Source: Septoria linicola (Eukaryota > Ascomycota > Dothideomycetes > Mycosphaerellales > Mycosphaerellaceae). Taken from it: a stretch of 64,000 nt of DNA. The stretch is taken from NCBI GenBank assembly GCA_024114885.1, contig CP099424.1:806001-870000 (forward strand). The letters run 5' to 3'. How positions within the stretch are numbered: the first letter of the stretch is position 1; each line of letters starts with the position of its first letter. A model generated the notes under the pieces. That model was given only the letters and a program-made list of their open reading frames with translations. It was not told where the DNA came from and made no database searches. The translations under genes were made by a program, and so were the position numbers. Below are positions 22,392 through 32,685 of this stretch, in pieces.

Positions 22392-22631
22392 TCTCTGTTT
22401 CACTTGCAGAACGGAACTAAAAAGTCGGCAACTTGTGCTTCTTGACTGTTCAGTATAACAAGTGAATACTCAACAAGGTGGGCTCAGTTGTGGAACTTGG
22501 CGTAGCTGACATGTGGAGGCAATTTGGTCACTTTTCAGATTCACTGCAGTCGCAGGACAACTACCACAGCTCTGTCTCGCATGACCAGAAACTACCGACT
22601 TCACAACCCCTTGACAAGCACAAAGGTCATT

Positions 22632-24007
22632 ATGGACGCCTCGGGTAGTGCACCGGATACTGCACTAGCAAAAACGAAGCAAAGCAACAGTGCACTTGAC
22701 AACGAAGACGGTGCAGATCTCTTCACGCTTTTCGAGCCCAACGAAGACTGCATCTGCGAGTTCGGCGACATCATCCTCGTGGTCAATGATGGGTTTCATC
22801 CAGTTCAGAAGCTTCGAGTCTCTTCTTGTGTGCTCGCGATGAGCTCCAGAGTCTTCAAGGTGCTCTTCTCGAAGCGCTTTATCGAAGGTCAGAGAGTGAA
22901 GAATCGGTCCGCGGTCGAGCCCCAGGAGATCGAGCTGCTAGACGGTCCTGTGCCAATGAGGCAGCTGTGTCAACTCTTGCACCATCAAGACGTTGAGAAT
23001 CTCAAGGTGGGTGCTTTGTGCCTGGTTTTTGAGCGCGTTACGTGGCTAACGTGCAACAGTCTGGTTCAGCTCTGCTTGACTTTGCGATTTTGGTCGACAA
23101 GTACGACTGCGCGAACAAGATACGACTGCAGGCAGACACCCTACTACAGAAGCATCACGATCCTTCGGACCCTTGGCCGGAGTCGTATCAGTTGCAGCGT
23201 CTCCTTGCTGTCGCCTTCCTACTCGACCAGCCCCGTCATTTCCGGCACTTCGGACAACAACTTGTTCTCCGCACATACATGCTACAAGCGAACGACTTTC
23301 CTGAGCCGGTTCTTGAACTCTTGCCTGAGAAGCTCGTCGGCTCACTTTTCAGTCAGCAAACCATGATGTGGCACGAGATTGCAAAGCAAGCCGCCGGGCT
23401 CATAGAAGAATTTCGCACAGCCTGCAAAGTCGCCGGGCGCCAAGCTCTCCTGCTCGAGCTGACAGAGGAGCTTTGCTTCCGCGGTGTCTTGCCTGCAGAC
23501 CCGCTGCATCGTACTCTAGGGCAGACATTGCATGCTTTCGAGGAGATCGAAATTCCACTTATTGCCTTGACGGACAGAATCGAGACACCAAGACGCTACT
23601 ACGGGCCATGGAGCTCGGGTACTTCCGATGATGGCTGGAATCCACAGCCGCAGACACCAAGGAGAACTCGGTACCGTTGCCGAACCGGATCACTGACCAG
23701 TGATGCAATGACTGCCGACGTGAGTCATATCGACGCACCCACGCACAAATCGTTGAGAGAACGTGCGTCTCGAGTACGAGAGCTGTGCGTTGGGGTGTGC
23801 TTGGATTGTATCAAGGGTCATGAGTGCCGTCAAAGTCATCGACATGGCTGGAAGGAGCTAGGAGCGGGCATTTCGTTGCACGATCTTCTCGTTTCACATC
23901 TGGACTTCGACGAAGATGGCAACCCTGTCGAACGCGACAACGAAATTGTCGAGATCGACCACGAGCATGCCATGCCATATCCGGGATACTGGGAGGAGTG
24001 CTGGTAA
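22632..24007 (+). CDS. BTB/POZ-domain protein
   Basis: Two exons, 22632-23006 and 23060-24007 (53-nt intron, GCTAAC branch site), encode 440 residues. The BTB fold begins near residue 45: FGDIILVVNDGFHPVQKLRVSS is the first strand pair, followed by LAMSSRVFKVLFSKRF and, after the intron, SALLDFAILVDKYDCANKIR, a typical fungal BTB arrangement. The C-terminal half is rich in charged residues and contains several cysteines and histidines (CVGVCLDCIKGHECRQ) without a clear zinc-finger pattern. Fungal genomes hold many such proteins of unknown role; protein-protein contact is expected. An upstream in-frame ATG at 22524 would add 36 residues. Intact. Confidence 0.85.
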
Positions 24008-24674
24008 TCCGAGACCTAATATCTGAGCGTGTGAACAGTGGCACGCATCACGCAGCTTCTTACAATAACGCGGATACGGCTTTTTGGCGACGATCTCTTA
24101 CGCAAACAGGATGTCTGGTACGAATATAATTCTCTGGGGGTTTGATCTCTTTATACCTTGAAAGTGGAAGCAGGCGAGCACTACCACTGGCAATAATCGA
24201 GGCCGCAGCTCATGGCAGCCCAGAGGTTCCACTGTGGCGATACGCTTCCAGGAGTTCGCGCTTTTGCTGGCACCAATGCAGAGCACCGGCCTCATACAGA
24301 GATCCAACATCAAGGTCGCTCTTATTCTGAGGACGACAGAGTATTCTTCAGTAAATTACACGAATGGGTGTCCGCATCAGCGGCGGCCTCACTGATTTTG
24401 TTGCATGGCGCCAAATTTCATTTGTCCTCAACTTCTAGCTTTGGCTCCAATCCATCAATAGAAAGACACCCGCTGACCACCTGCAGAACACAGTATGCTA
24501 TATCTCTTACATGTCCTATCTACTTGGTCAACCTACATCATCTCCAACAATATTCGACATCTTGGAGCAGCTTTCGGCAGCTCTTACACGACAGATAGAA
24601 GCGCTAGTCCAACACACGTACACAACGAGCTTCGAAGCATTACTAACCCTTCAATAATCTATCAAGCTGTCATC
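24008..24674. other. Intergenic
   Basis: No gene recognised. A frame open from 24495 runs into the next gene but its upstream part has no features, so the downstream ATG was chosen for that gene. Confidence 0.45.
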
Positions 24675-25811
24675 ATGGCACACCAAGGAACAAGTCCCCA
24701 AGCAGGCCCATCACAGGCACGAATGTGCCTCTTCGAGATCCAATTCAGCTGGCACAATGTCACCAGGACAGCTCACATCAAGGGCCTGACGAGCAGCCGG
24801 CCCACCGGTTCCAGATTTAAAGAGCTAGTCTGCCTCGATGGCGTACATCAAGATGCGGCATACATCACAGAAGTCTGTAGAGCTCTTCGAAATATGTCGC
24901 GTCTCTCACCACAGACACGCGCTTCGCGAGTCCGAGAATTCATGTCAAATCGAGAGCTATGCGAGAATCAGTACAGTTCCTGGACGTGGCATATCTGCTT
25001 CTGGTGCTCCGGCCGTACATCTCAGGATCTTGTGTTCTTGCGCGATCTGGTTGAGCGCGAGCTGCAGATTGCCCTTACGACGGAGAGTGTTGGTATCGCC
25101 CTCGCAGTGTTTTGCGAGCATCAGGGCATGATCTTGGGCTCTCGGCCTTATCCGGCCGTCTCGCGGACTCCACAACCACTGCCTCCAGCATCCCCGCAGA
25201 GTTCGCCAGCATCTACGCCGCAATCGACGGCAACTGCTGGCTCACACTCCCCTACCACGCAAGCTTCCGATCAGTCTGACGAGCACCAGAGGCTCATCGA
25301 ATTAAGCACAATCGCAAAGGCCACGACAAGCCCCGTGCGCCAGCTTACCTCTCCATCACAGACACAATGTCCATGGGGACCGCACCCCCTGGGGAATAGG
25401 GCTCCTCAATATTCAAAGTTTCGTCTGTGGAACCGTCTGACCCCACCTTGGGCACCTGAATACGGACTACAATTTGTACGCAATCGTTCGCCTGGCACAG
25501 ACAGATCGCCTGTGGACCAGGATGAGTGGCGACAAAAGTTGTTCTGGGATCCAGCAATACTGGAGATTCCTCCACCCACACGTAAAGGTCCTTCGTGGAT
25601 GACTTGGGAGGATAAGAGGCCGTGTAAGCCACCGCACGTCCCAGCATTGCAGGATACATGGCAGCGAAGCTCCATACCACTTGCTCCAGCCCCAAATCAC
25701 ACACCTCCTGCATTTGGTGTCATTGGAGACGGCAGACCGCAAAGCAAGGAGCAAGCGATGGCGAAGCAGTGGAGACTAAAGAGGCCCACTCGTGCTGATG
25801 GCCTGCTGTAG
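24675..25811 (+). CDS. Hypothetical protein, Pro/Ser-rich C-terminal half
   Basis: Intronless, 378 residues from the ATG at 24675; the frame is open 60 codons further upstream to 24495. No family is recognised. The first 180 residues look globular, with aromatic and cysteine residues (SSWTWHICFWCSGRTSQDLV) and mixed charged helices. The second half is dominated by Pro, Ser, Thr and Gln with several PP and WxPP motifs, typical of disorder. No signal peptide or membrane helix. It lies among similar orphan genes and is probably lineage-specific. It could also be a degenerate domain of a larger family. Confidence 0.55.
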   Translation: MAHQGTSPQAGPSQARMCLFEIQFSWHNVTRTAHIKGLTSSRPTGSRFKELVCLDGVHQDAAYITEVCRALRNMSRLSPQTRASRVREFMSNRELCENQYSSWTWHICFWCSGRTSQDLVFLRDLVERELQIALTTESVGIALAVFCEHQGMILGSRPYPAVSRTPQPLPPASPQSSPASTPQSTATAGSHSPTTQASDQSDEHQRLIELSTIAKATTSPVRQLTSPSQTQCPWGPHPLGNRAPQYSKFRLWNRLTPPWAPEYGLQFVRNRSPGTDRSPVDQDEWRQKLFWDPAILEIPPPTRKGPSWMTWEDKRPCKPPHVPALQDTWQRSSIPLAPAPNHTPPAFGVIGDGRPQSKEQAMAKQWRLKRPTRADGLL

Positions 25812-26194
25812 CTACTGAGAGGCTCTGTGGAGTAGAAAGAACCACTGACCGCGATTGTCAGCGAAAAGTTGGATCATGGAGTTTGGAAAAGTAGCTAAGA
25901 AGGCTATGATAGCGATTGGGCCCCTTGTAATATAGAATAGCATATTGTGGCGAATCTTTGATACGGAGCGACCGCATATTCGATAGATTGATATGAGTTC
26001 CATATGATCTCCCAATCGATTCGGCTTGTCGTGGGCTCGTGCACTGCTTTGATCGTGTTGTTGTTGTTGGCATCCAGATGGACGAAGGAGCAGAAAGGTT
26101 GACCCGTGATCGGCCATCAGTTCTTGGCAGTAGATGAGCTGATTTCCCCGAGCCTCTCTTGACAGCAAGTCTGAAGCATAGCCCGCTGATCAAG
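25812..26194. other. Intergenic
   Basis: Between the Pro/Ser-rich orphan gene and the NTF2-like pseudogene. No gene recognised on either strand. Confidence 0.4.
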
Positions 26195-26607
26195 ATGCAG
26201 TCTGATGCCGCTGAGGAAGATTCAGCCGCCACGCTCAAGAGAATCTCCGCCGAATGGCCCGTAGTAGTTTCCAACCGTGACTGGACGTACACCAGCACTC
26301 CTTAAAGCGCCGAACTCCTCGCGTCCATTGCTCCAGACTTTCGTGCGGTTCATGATGGATATCCCGGCGTTTATGATCTAGACCGCTTGCACAGTATCTG
26401 GAAGGAGGAAGTCTTGGAATACCCGGAAGCACGATTGTACGCGCGTGACGTGACGGCGTACGTTGATGAGAAGGCTGGGAGGCGACTGTGTATCTTGATA
26501 TGGTCATGGTCCTGTGGAAAGACGTGACAACCAAGGCTATGACGGAGTTGATGTGGATGAGGAGAAAAGATGGAAAGTGGACGATTACGAGGTTTCATGG
26601 TATCTGA
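26195..26607 (+). pseudogene. NTF2-like (SnoaL-like) pseudogene
   Basis: An ATG at 26195 opens a frame (MQSDAAEEDSAATL) that meets an in-frame TAA at 26303-26305. The frame continues behind it with SAELLASIAPDFRAVHDGYP and further conserved-looking sequence to about 26485. There it must shift by one base (around GGGAGGCGACT) to continue as VYLDMVMVLWKDVTTKAM, ending GKWTITRFHGI at 26607. The pieces follow the helix-strand order of NTF2/SnoaL proteins, including the terminal strand pair. One nonsense codon and one frameshift in 137 codons make it a probable pseudogene; no intron explains either. Confidence 0.65.
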
Positions 26608-27217
26608 GGTATGACTGCGGATTCAGCTTGACATACGAATGATATGGTCTCATATCTGATTTCATTGCTGCGGCGGGCGCAGCACAGCAGCCAATGATAG
26701 AGACTCGAGGAGCGGCAGCAGCAGCAGCGATACTTTTAACTCAGCTGAATGAATAGCTTAGGACAACAAAGAGTACCAAAATCTCTGGAGCTGCAGTCCC
26801 TTGCAACGAGGAAGCTGTTTTCAGAAGCCACAAGCTGCCTGAAGTGAAGCAATGGCGGGATCACTTTGAATTGGGGGGGATCCGCACCAGCACACTCTGT
26901 TCGAGGCTTGACATGTCGTCCGAACAACAACAGCGCGCAAGATCCTGCACGAAACCCTGCAGCGACTTCACTAAGGACCGTGAACAGGTGAAACTGAGGT
27001 GATTCGTGCATGACGGTTGCAGGGGCAACTGCATCTGCACGATCACAGCTTTTCCCTGATGTTTATGTCTCGCACTCATTTCGAGACCTTGACATCCGTT
27101 CTCACTGACAAAAATTCCGCCATGGTGACGGTAGACCCGCACAAGCGGTTGCAGCGGCGCTCAGTAAGATGCCCATGCACATACCCTCACCCAAAGTCGT
27201 CTGCTAACAGATCTGCA
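26608..27217. other. Intergenic or unresolved 5' exons
   Basis: A short CAG-rich run lies at about 26714-26729. The last 80 bases could be an upstream exon of the next gene: a 50-nt GTAAGA..CTAACAG intron ends near 27210 and joins a frame reading AQAVAAAL before it, but no start codon was found for it. Confidence 0.4.
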
Positions 27218-27830
27218 GCCCGCTTACCGAGCGTACCTGGAGCTTGACGCCCTACCAGAGAATGCGCCGGAGTTTGATGTCAACGAAGATGGCATACCGT
27301 ATGTGCAGATAGCGGAAAACTTTTGCCGCGTGGCTCTCAATGGGGGACTTCTCTGTGGCAAGAAATTCGCCTCGAGATGCGTCCTCGACGGACATCTCAG
27401 ACGAGATCACGCAACAACTGCCCAGAAACAGCCCTATCACAGCCCGGAAATGATCGATTCGGCCGATGGTGAGAGCCGTAGTGTCAGATCCCACAGTACG
27501 TGCTTGCTGACCATTAGCACAGATTTCTATTCCGAGCTTATGTATGAGCGCCACTGGCCAGACCTCAGTGTCGAAGGACAGGCTCCGCTTGGACTCAGAG
27601 CTTCTCAGAGGCGAAAACAAACCATCAGCGATTTCGCAGAGGATGATTCGGTTGTAGAAGTCGCCACAAGCGAAGTACTACTGCGGGAAAGCTCTGACCG
27701 ACCAGCCACGAAATCGAAACAGCAGCAGGACCTGGAGTATGAGCTGAAGAAGGTCGAGATCCAAAAGAAAATGCACGTAGCCGAACTTCGGGTATTGGAG
27801 CTACAGCAGCAGCTGCGGAAGCTGAAGTAA
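27211..27830 (+). CDS. Hypothetical protein with single C2H2-like finger and coiled coil (5' end unresolved)
   Basis: The frame covers LQPAYRAYLELDALPENAPEFD and then FCRVALNGGLLCGKKFASRCVLDGHLRRDH, which resembles one C2H2-type finger with its final H-x4-H spaced as in nucleic-acid-binding fingers. The C-terminal 50 residues (KSKQQQDLEYELKKVEIQ to LQQQLRKLK) form a strong heptad coiled coil. No known family. The N-terminus is probably in an upstream exon, since a good intron acceptor lies at 27210 and the preceding sequence continues the frame. A regulatory or transposon-derived DNA-binding role is possible but not shown. Confidence 0.5.
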
Positions 27831-28670
27831 AGGAGAATTTTAGTCGAGGCCCAACAGCCACTGTTCGAAGGTCGCTCTCGTTACGCGATTGGGGCGGATA
27901 CATGCACTACGACTTGAGTACAAGGTGGTGCTGGAGACCGTATCCACGGGCTTGATTCTGAACAGACCATCAACATCGCGTTGAGGTCGGATGTTGGTTG
28001 GAGAATATGCTGGACTCTGCTACTTTCCGAGACCGAGTTCACAGGTCTGTGGGAGGCTTGGAGACCTGATTTCCGGGTGTCCATCTTGGTCGCAGGTCCG
28101 TGAGACCCGATGTCATCAGTACATGCTCTTACAAGATAAACGCAAATGCAAGCAAGCTAGGTGACACCGAGACTACCTTCGATACTATTGACATCAACTA
28201 CCTTTCTCCTGTATCCAACATCATCAAAGCTGTACTGTCGTGCACAAGCTACGCAACGAAAGAGGTGGTCCAAGCCATGTAAGAACTTCCATGTGGACCA
28301 CGGTCCACAATGACCCGACCCAGCCTGCCGTCTTGGCGACCCTCGAGAGGGGTGCATACTGATCGACATAGGCTGGATAAATGCAACTGCAGGTACACCA
28401 CGATTACCAAATTATTCCGCCGGCATTCCTCCAATGGTATGCTCCTTGCCAGCTCTTCTGGTGTTGAAGCCTTGAAAATGCTTGAAAGTGTAACAGGCCC
28501 AAGCCCTGCTAGCACGTCCATCAGCACGTTATGGCATCACTGATGCAGTGTAGAGTGTATGATCTTCTCTGCCAGGTTACTGGGCATGGGTATATTCTGA
28601 GTACTAAACGGTAGGATATGTTCCCAAGTTCAGTCGATTTTGCAAGGGCTTCACTTGGATCTGTGTTCGA
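27831..28670. other. Intergenic
   Basis: No gene recognised. Short open frames on both strands lack any feature. The last few hundred bases should hold the GH51 promoter. Confidence 0.45.
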
Positions 28671-30801
28671 ATGATGTTGAACCTCAATCACGTTCTCGTG
28701 GCAGCAGCCTGTGTGGCCAGCTGCACTGCTGTCGATATTCAGGTTGCATCGTCTGGTGGAAACCTTACTGGCAAGTTTGGGCATCCTTATGGCTATGGCT
28801 TTCTGCACGAGGTAGGCGCTACTTTCATGAGTCTAGCGAGTAGCACTAATACTGGCACAGGACATCAACAACTCTGGAGATGGCGGCATATACGCCGAAC
28901 TGATCCAGAACCGTGCTTTCCAGTACAGCCCTGAATTCCCGGTCTCGACTGCTCACTACTACCCAATCGGTGGCGCCAGCCTGAGCATCGCCAATCTGAG
29001 TGAACCTCTGTCGAAAGCTCTTCCATCGTCCTTGCGAGTCGCAGCTGGCAATGGCACTGGACCGATCGGCTTCGAAAACGAAGGCTACTGGGGCATTGAT
29101 GTCAGACAGCAGAAGTACACTGGATCGTTCTGGACGAAGGGTGCTTACACTGGATCGTTCACAGCTTCTCTGCAGTCGAACTTGACCGATGATGTCTTTG
29201 GATCTGTCGAAATCGAGTCCAAGTCTGTTACCGACGAATGGACCGAGCACGCCTTCGAGTTGGTGCCAGAGAAGGATGCTCCAAACTCGAACAACACGTT
29301 CGCCGTAACATTCGATGCTGCAGGGTGTGCAGGTGAAGCTCTGGACTTCAACTTGATCAGCCTCTTCCCACCAACCTACAAAGGCCGCAAGAATGGTCTG
29401 CGTGTTGACATTGCACAAGCACTGGCGGACATGAACCCACACTTTCTTCGTTTCCCAGGTGGCAATATGCTTGAGGGGCTGACCAATGACACTTACTGGG
29501 ACTGGAAGGACACACTTGGACCTCTGAAGGATCGCCCTGGCTTTCAAGGCGTGTGGGGTTATCAGCAGACCCACGGCTTGGGTATGATGGAGTACCTCGA
29601 ATGGGCAGAAGATATGGATCTCCAAATCGTAATTGGTGTCTGGGCTGGCCTGGCTTTGGACGGCGGCGTAACGCCCGAAGCAGACCTCCAGCCTTTCATT
29701 GACGATGCGCTCAACGAAATTGAATTCGTCAAAGGCTCGGTTGACACCACTTGGGGTGCCCGTCGTGCTGAGCTTGGCCATCCAGAACCATTTGAGCTCA
29801 ACTATGTCGAAGTTGGCAACGAGGACTGGCTGGCAGGTTACCCGGGGGGCTGGAACAGCTACAGAGAGTATCGGTTCATTCTCTTCCACGACGCCATCAA
29901 AGCGAAGTATCCGGACATCCAGGTCATCGCATCCTCGGCCAGCAGTGATCCTGCACCTGAAGGCGCCACAACCGGACCCAATACTACGGAAGGTCTCGTC
30001 CTACCAGAAGACGCTATTGGTGATTACCATCCCTACCGCGAGCCAGATGAGCTTGTCGAAGAGTTCGACCGCTTTGACAACGACATTGGACACATTATCG
30101 GAGAGGTCGCCGCCACTCATGTCAACGGTGCCACACCGCCACGCTGGGATGGCGGTCTGTACAAGTATCCTTGGTGGATCGGTGCCGTGGGAGAAGCCGT
30201 CTCGCTCATCGGCTACGAGCGCAACAGCGACAGAATCCCGGGCACATTCTACGCTCCAGTCTTGAAGAACGAGAACAGATGGCAGTGGGCCATCACATTG
30301 ATCCAGTTCGCGGCTGACCCAAAGATGACTACCAAGGCTGTGACGTGGTACTGCTGGTCGTTGTTCGCACATCACCCAATCTCGCACACCTTGCCGACCA
30401 CGTCCAACTCCAGCTACGGTCCGGTATACTGGGGAGCTGGCAAGGATGACGCCAGAAACGGTGCGTTCGTGTGGAAGGGTGCTGTGTACAACACCACAGC
30501 CAACGGAAGCAGTGTACCAGTCTCGGTCCACTTCGAGGGCGTCACAGCAGGAACACTCGCCAACTTGACAGTTTTGACAAACTCTGTCGGCGATCCGTAT
30601 GCTTACAATGACCCACACACTGGAGTCAATATTGTCAACACCACGACTAGCATCATCACTGCCGGCGCCGGAGGTGTCTTCAGCTTCTCTCTACCAGAGC
30701 TGAGTGTTGCAGTCTTGGACACTGATCCAGCAGGCGTGGCGAGTGGCAATTCCACAACGCCAAAGGGTTACGGCAGAAGGTCGTTGCCCTTCTCAGCCTG
30801 A
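28671..30801 (+). CDS. Alpha-L-arabinofuranosidase (GH51), secreted
   Basis: Two exons, 28671-28811 and 28861-30801 (49-nt intron), encode 693 residues. The signal peptide is MMLNLNHVLVAAACVASCTA. An N-terminal carbohydrate-binding-like beta region (about 70-230) precedes the TIM barrel. The acid/base glutamate lies in NYVEVGNEDW and the nucleophile region in HIIGEVAATHVNG; FLRFPGGNMLEG is the typical barrel-strand sequence. A C-terminal beta domain completes the enzyme. It releases terminal arabinose from arabinoxylan and arabinan outside the cell. Length matches fungal secreted GH51 enzymes. The gene converges on the HeLo-like gene with 33 bases between stops. Intact. Confidence 0.93.
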
Positions 30802-30834
30802 GCTCAGTTTTAGTCGCAGGTAGCCATTCCAGCT

Positions 30835-32190
30835 TCATGTATTATGCTTTTGCTTAACCACCAGCCTGGGTTCCATCTCCATCTCTTCGTACTGTGCCAA
30901 GAGTGCCATAGGCTTGTCTTTCGCTCGCAAGACTCTTGCTTTGCCGCCAAAGTAGATGCAAAGCGTCATGTCGTTTCCTTTGCTTGCGATCCCCGTCTCC
31001 AGAAGCATAGATTGCAACACGACATCATATGTATCATCTGCATGGTGACCTGAAACGCATGCTTCGGCAACCTCGATTGCGCTATCGTGACCTAGCACCT
31101 TGTGGAATCCTATACTTTGCACTCGACCAGTTTTTGGTGATATGAGGTCCGTGCCGACTCTCTGTACGTTACTGACCACAACTTCGGCCTCCTTCTTGCC
31201 ATCTGAGAAAGAGAAAGCAGAGTCGCGCCACATCCCTTCCGCTGTCGATGCGAGCCGGGCTGTCACCTGCGTGGCTTCCGAAATGCCTTCAGCATGCCCT
31301 CCCTGATCTGTCCATTTCTTCAGCAATTGCAATGGCGCTGTTGCGGTACCAGCAGACGATATGCGTTTCTGTCTCCTGCCCGGATGAGGTCCCGATGTGT
31401 CGTCTGGAGCAGCTAGAATACTGTCAAGCCAGATTGATGCTCTTTCGCTTCTGGTCGGCAGCTGTATGGAGGGCTGGCTAGCCACTGGCAAGTCCGTCAC
31501 TACTGACAGACCAGTGAACATGCGTACCAGCCGACCTCTACTTCTTCGACGGTGCGCGACATTGGCACGATTGTTGGAGGTGACTCCGGGTAGTAGTTTG
31601 GCTGTTTCCTCTTCCTTTTCAACCTCATCCTCATACTGTTCAAGCCTTTCCACCGCACACTGCTGCGCGATCACTAGGCTTTGACACATCGCAGCATCAT
31701 GCTCATCTGCGACACTAACAGCTTCCCGGATTCCGCCTTGTGAGACTCTTTCCGCAAGTAGCATGGTCATCAGCATGACGCTCAGTGTCGATTTGCATGC
31801 TTCTAAGGTAGTACGTAGCACGAGCACCTTGGACCTCTTGAATGTCCATTTGATTTTGTTTGTAAAGTCTGGTGTTGGAAAGAGTTCTTCGTTGTTAGAT
31901 CCACGGAGTCCATTGACTATTTCGTCGATCTCTCCAAAGACTTCCTGGCATTGCTTGACGATCCTGGTCACAGATGCCAAAGCTTCAACAGAAGGGCGGA
32001 AATGTGCATGGCTCAGTACGACCTGCAGCTGCTTCAGCACCGAGCATATGTCTGAAACCTCTGCTGCAATGTGTTGAAGTTCCTTTCCGGCGCTGCCAAT
32101 TGTGGATGCGAAGTCAAATGTAGCAATCGCAAGTTTTGTCCCTGTTGCTACGAGTGCTATGATGCTAGCAGCAGCGGCGAATTCTGCCAT
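30835..32190 (-). CDS. HeLo-like/STAND N-terminal domain protein
   Basis: The start at 32190 gives 451 residues; the frame is open upstream to 32433 without similarity. The first 120 residues (MAEFAAAASIIALVATGTKL, then AIATFDFASTIGSAGKELQHIA) match the fungal N-terminal domain found on STAND/NACHT NTPases and related to HeLo/SesA signalling domains. No P-loop NTPase follows. A Ser/Arg-rich linker leads to a C-terminal part with a predicted ubiquitin/RA-like sequence (DDTYDVVLQSMLLETGIA, then MTLCIYFGGKARVL). Such proteins act in fungal self/non-self recognition or as orphan partners of NLR-like receptors; the specific role here is unknown. Confidence 0.7.
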   Translation of the reverse strand: MAEFAAAASIIALVATGTKLAIATFDFASTIGSAGKELQHIAAEVSDICSVLKQLQVVLSHAHFRPSVEALASVTRIVKQCQEVFGEIDEIVNGLRGSNNEELFPTPDFTNKIKWTFKRSKVLVLRTTLEACKSTLSVMLMTMLLAERVSQGGIREAVSVADEHDAAMCQSLVIAQQCAVERLEQYEDEVEKEEETAKLLPGVTSNNRANVAHRRRSRGRLVRMFTGLSVVTDLPVASQPSIQLPTRSERASIWLDSILAAPDDTSGPHPGRRQKRISSAGTATAPLQLLKKWTDQGGHAEGISEATQVTARLASTAEGMWRDSAFSFSDGKKEAEVVVSNVQRVGTDLISPKTGRVQSIGFHKVLGHDSAIEVAEACVSGHHADDTYDVVLQSMLLETGIASKGNDMTLCIYFGGKARVLRAKDKPMALLAQYEEMEMEPRLVVKQKHNT

Positions 32191-32685
32191 GTTTCTGTAT
32201 AAGCCTCTTGTGCTTCGAAGGCAAGACTCCCAGCATAAACCGAGACATGGTTCTGAGTGATATGTACGCGCGACAGACGACCGTTCGCTTGTGGCGGCTC
32301 GATTGAAGGCTGGTCCAAGATTAGCACGCGGATGCGGCTCGCTCGCGAGATGTGGAGGCTGTCCATGCATGAGGCTGCAGCCACAATAGTTGAGGGTGTG
32401 CCGAAGCGCGCTAAAGTCAGCTCCACAAGCCACGTTGATAGGCCTAGACTTCCTAGCGACATCACGCTGTCACTACGTACGAGCGGTCGCTTTGCAGAGC
32501 GTGCAGTTACTGGGGTTGAGATCCAATCAGCATTGGCTTTTCATGACCTAGTCCCACTGCCAGATACACGTGTCCACCCTGACCGATTTCCAGAGACCCT
32601 CGCAAGTCTCCTTAAAAACCCCTCATAGTCACATCCAAGTAGAGAGTTGTTTCCTCTGGGGTTACGAGAAGGTCTTGCAAAGCGC
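32191..32685. other. Intergenic
   Basis: Between the start of the HeLo-like gene and the stop codon of the galactose-oxidase-like gene, both on the minus strand. Nothing else recognised. Confidence 0.45.

Noticed and set aside
21479..22403. Minus-strand open frames of about 200 codons
   Set aside because: Opposite riboflavin synthase, whose motifs are unmistakable.
28846..29889. 347-codon minus-strand open frame
   Set aside because: Lies wholly opposite the GH51 coding sequence, which has strong family motifs; a shadow.
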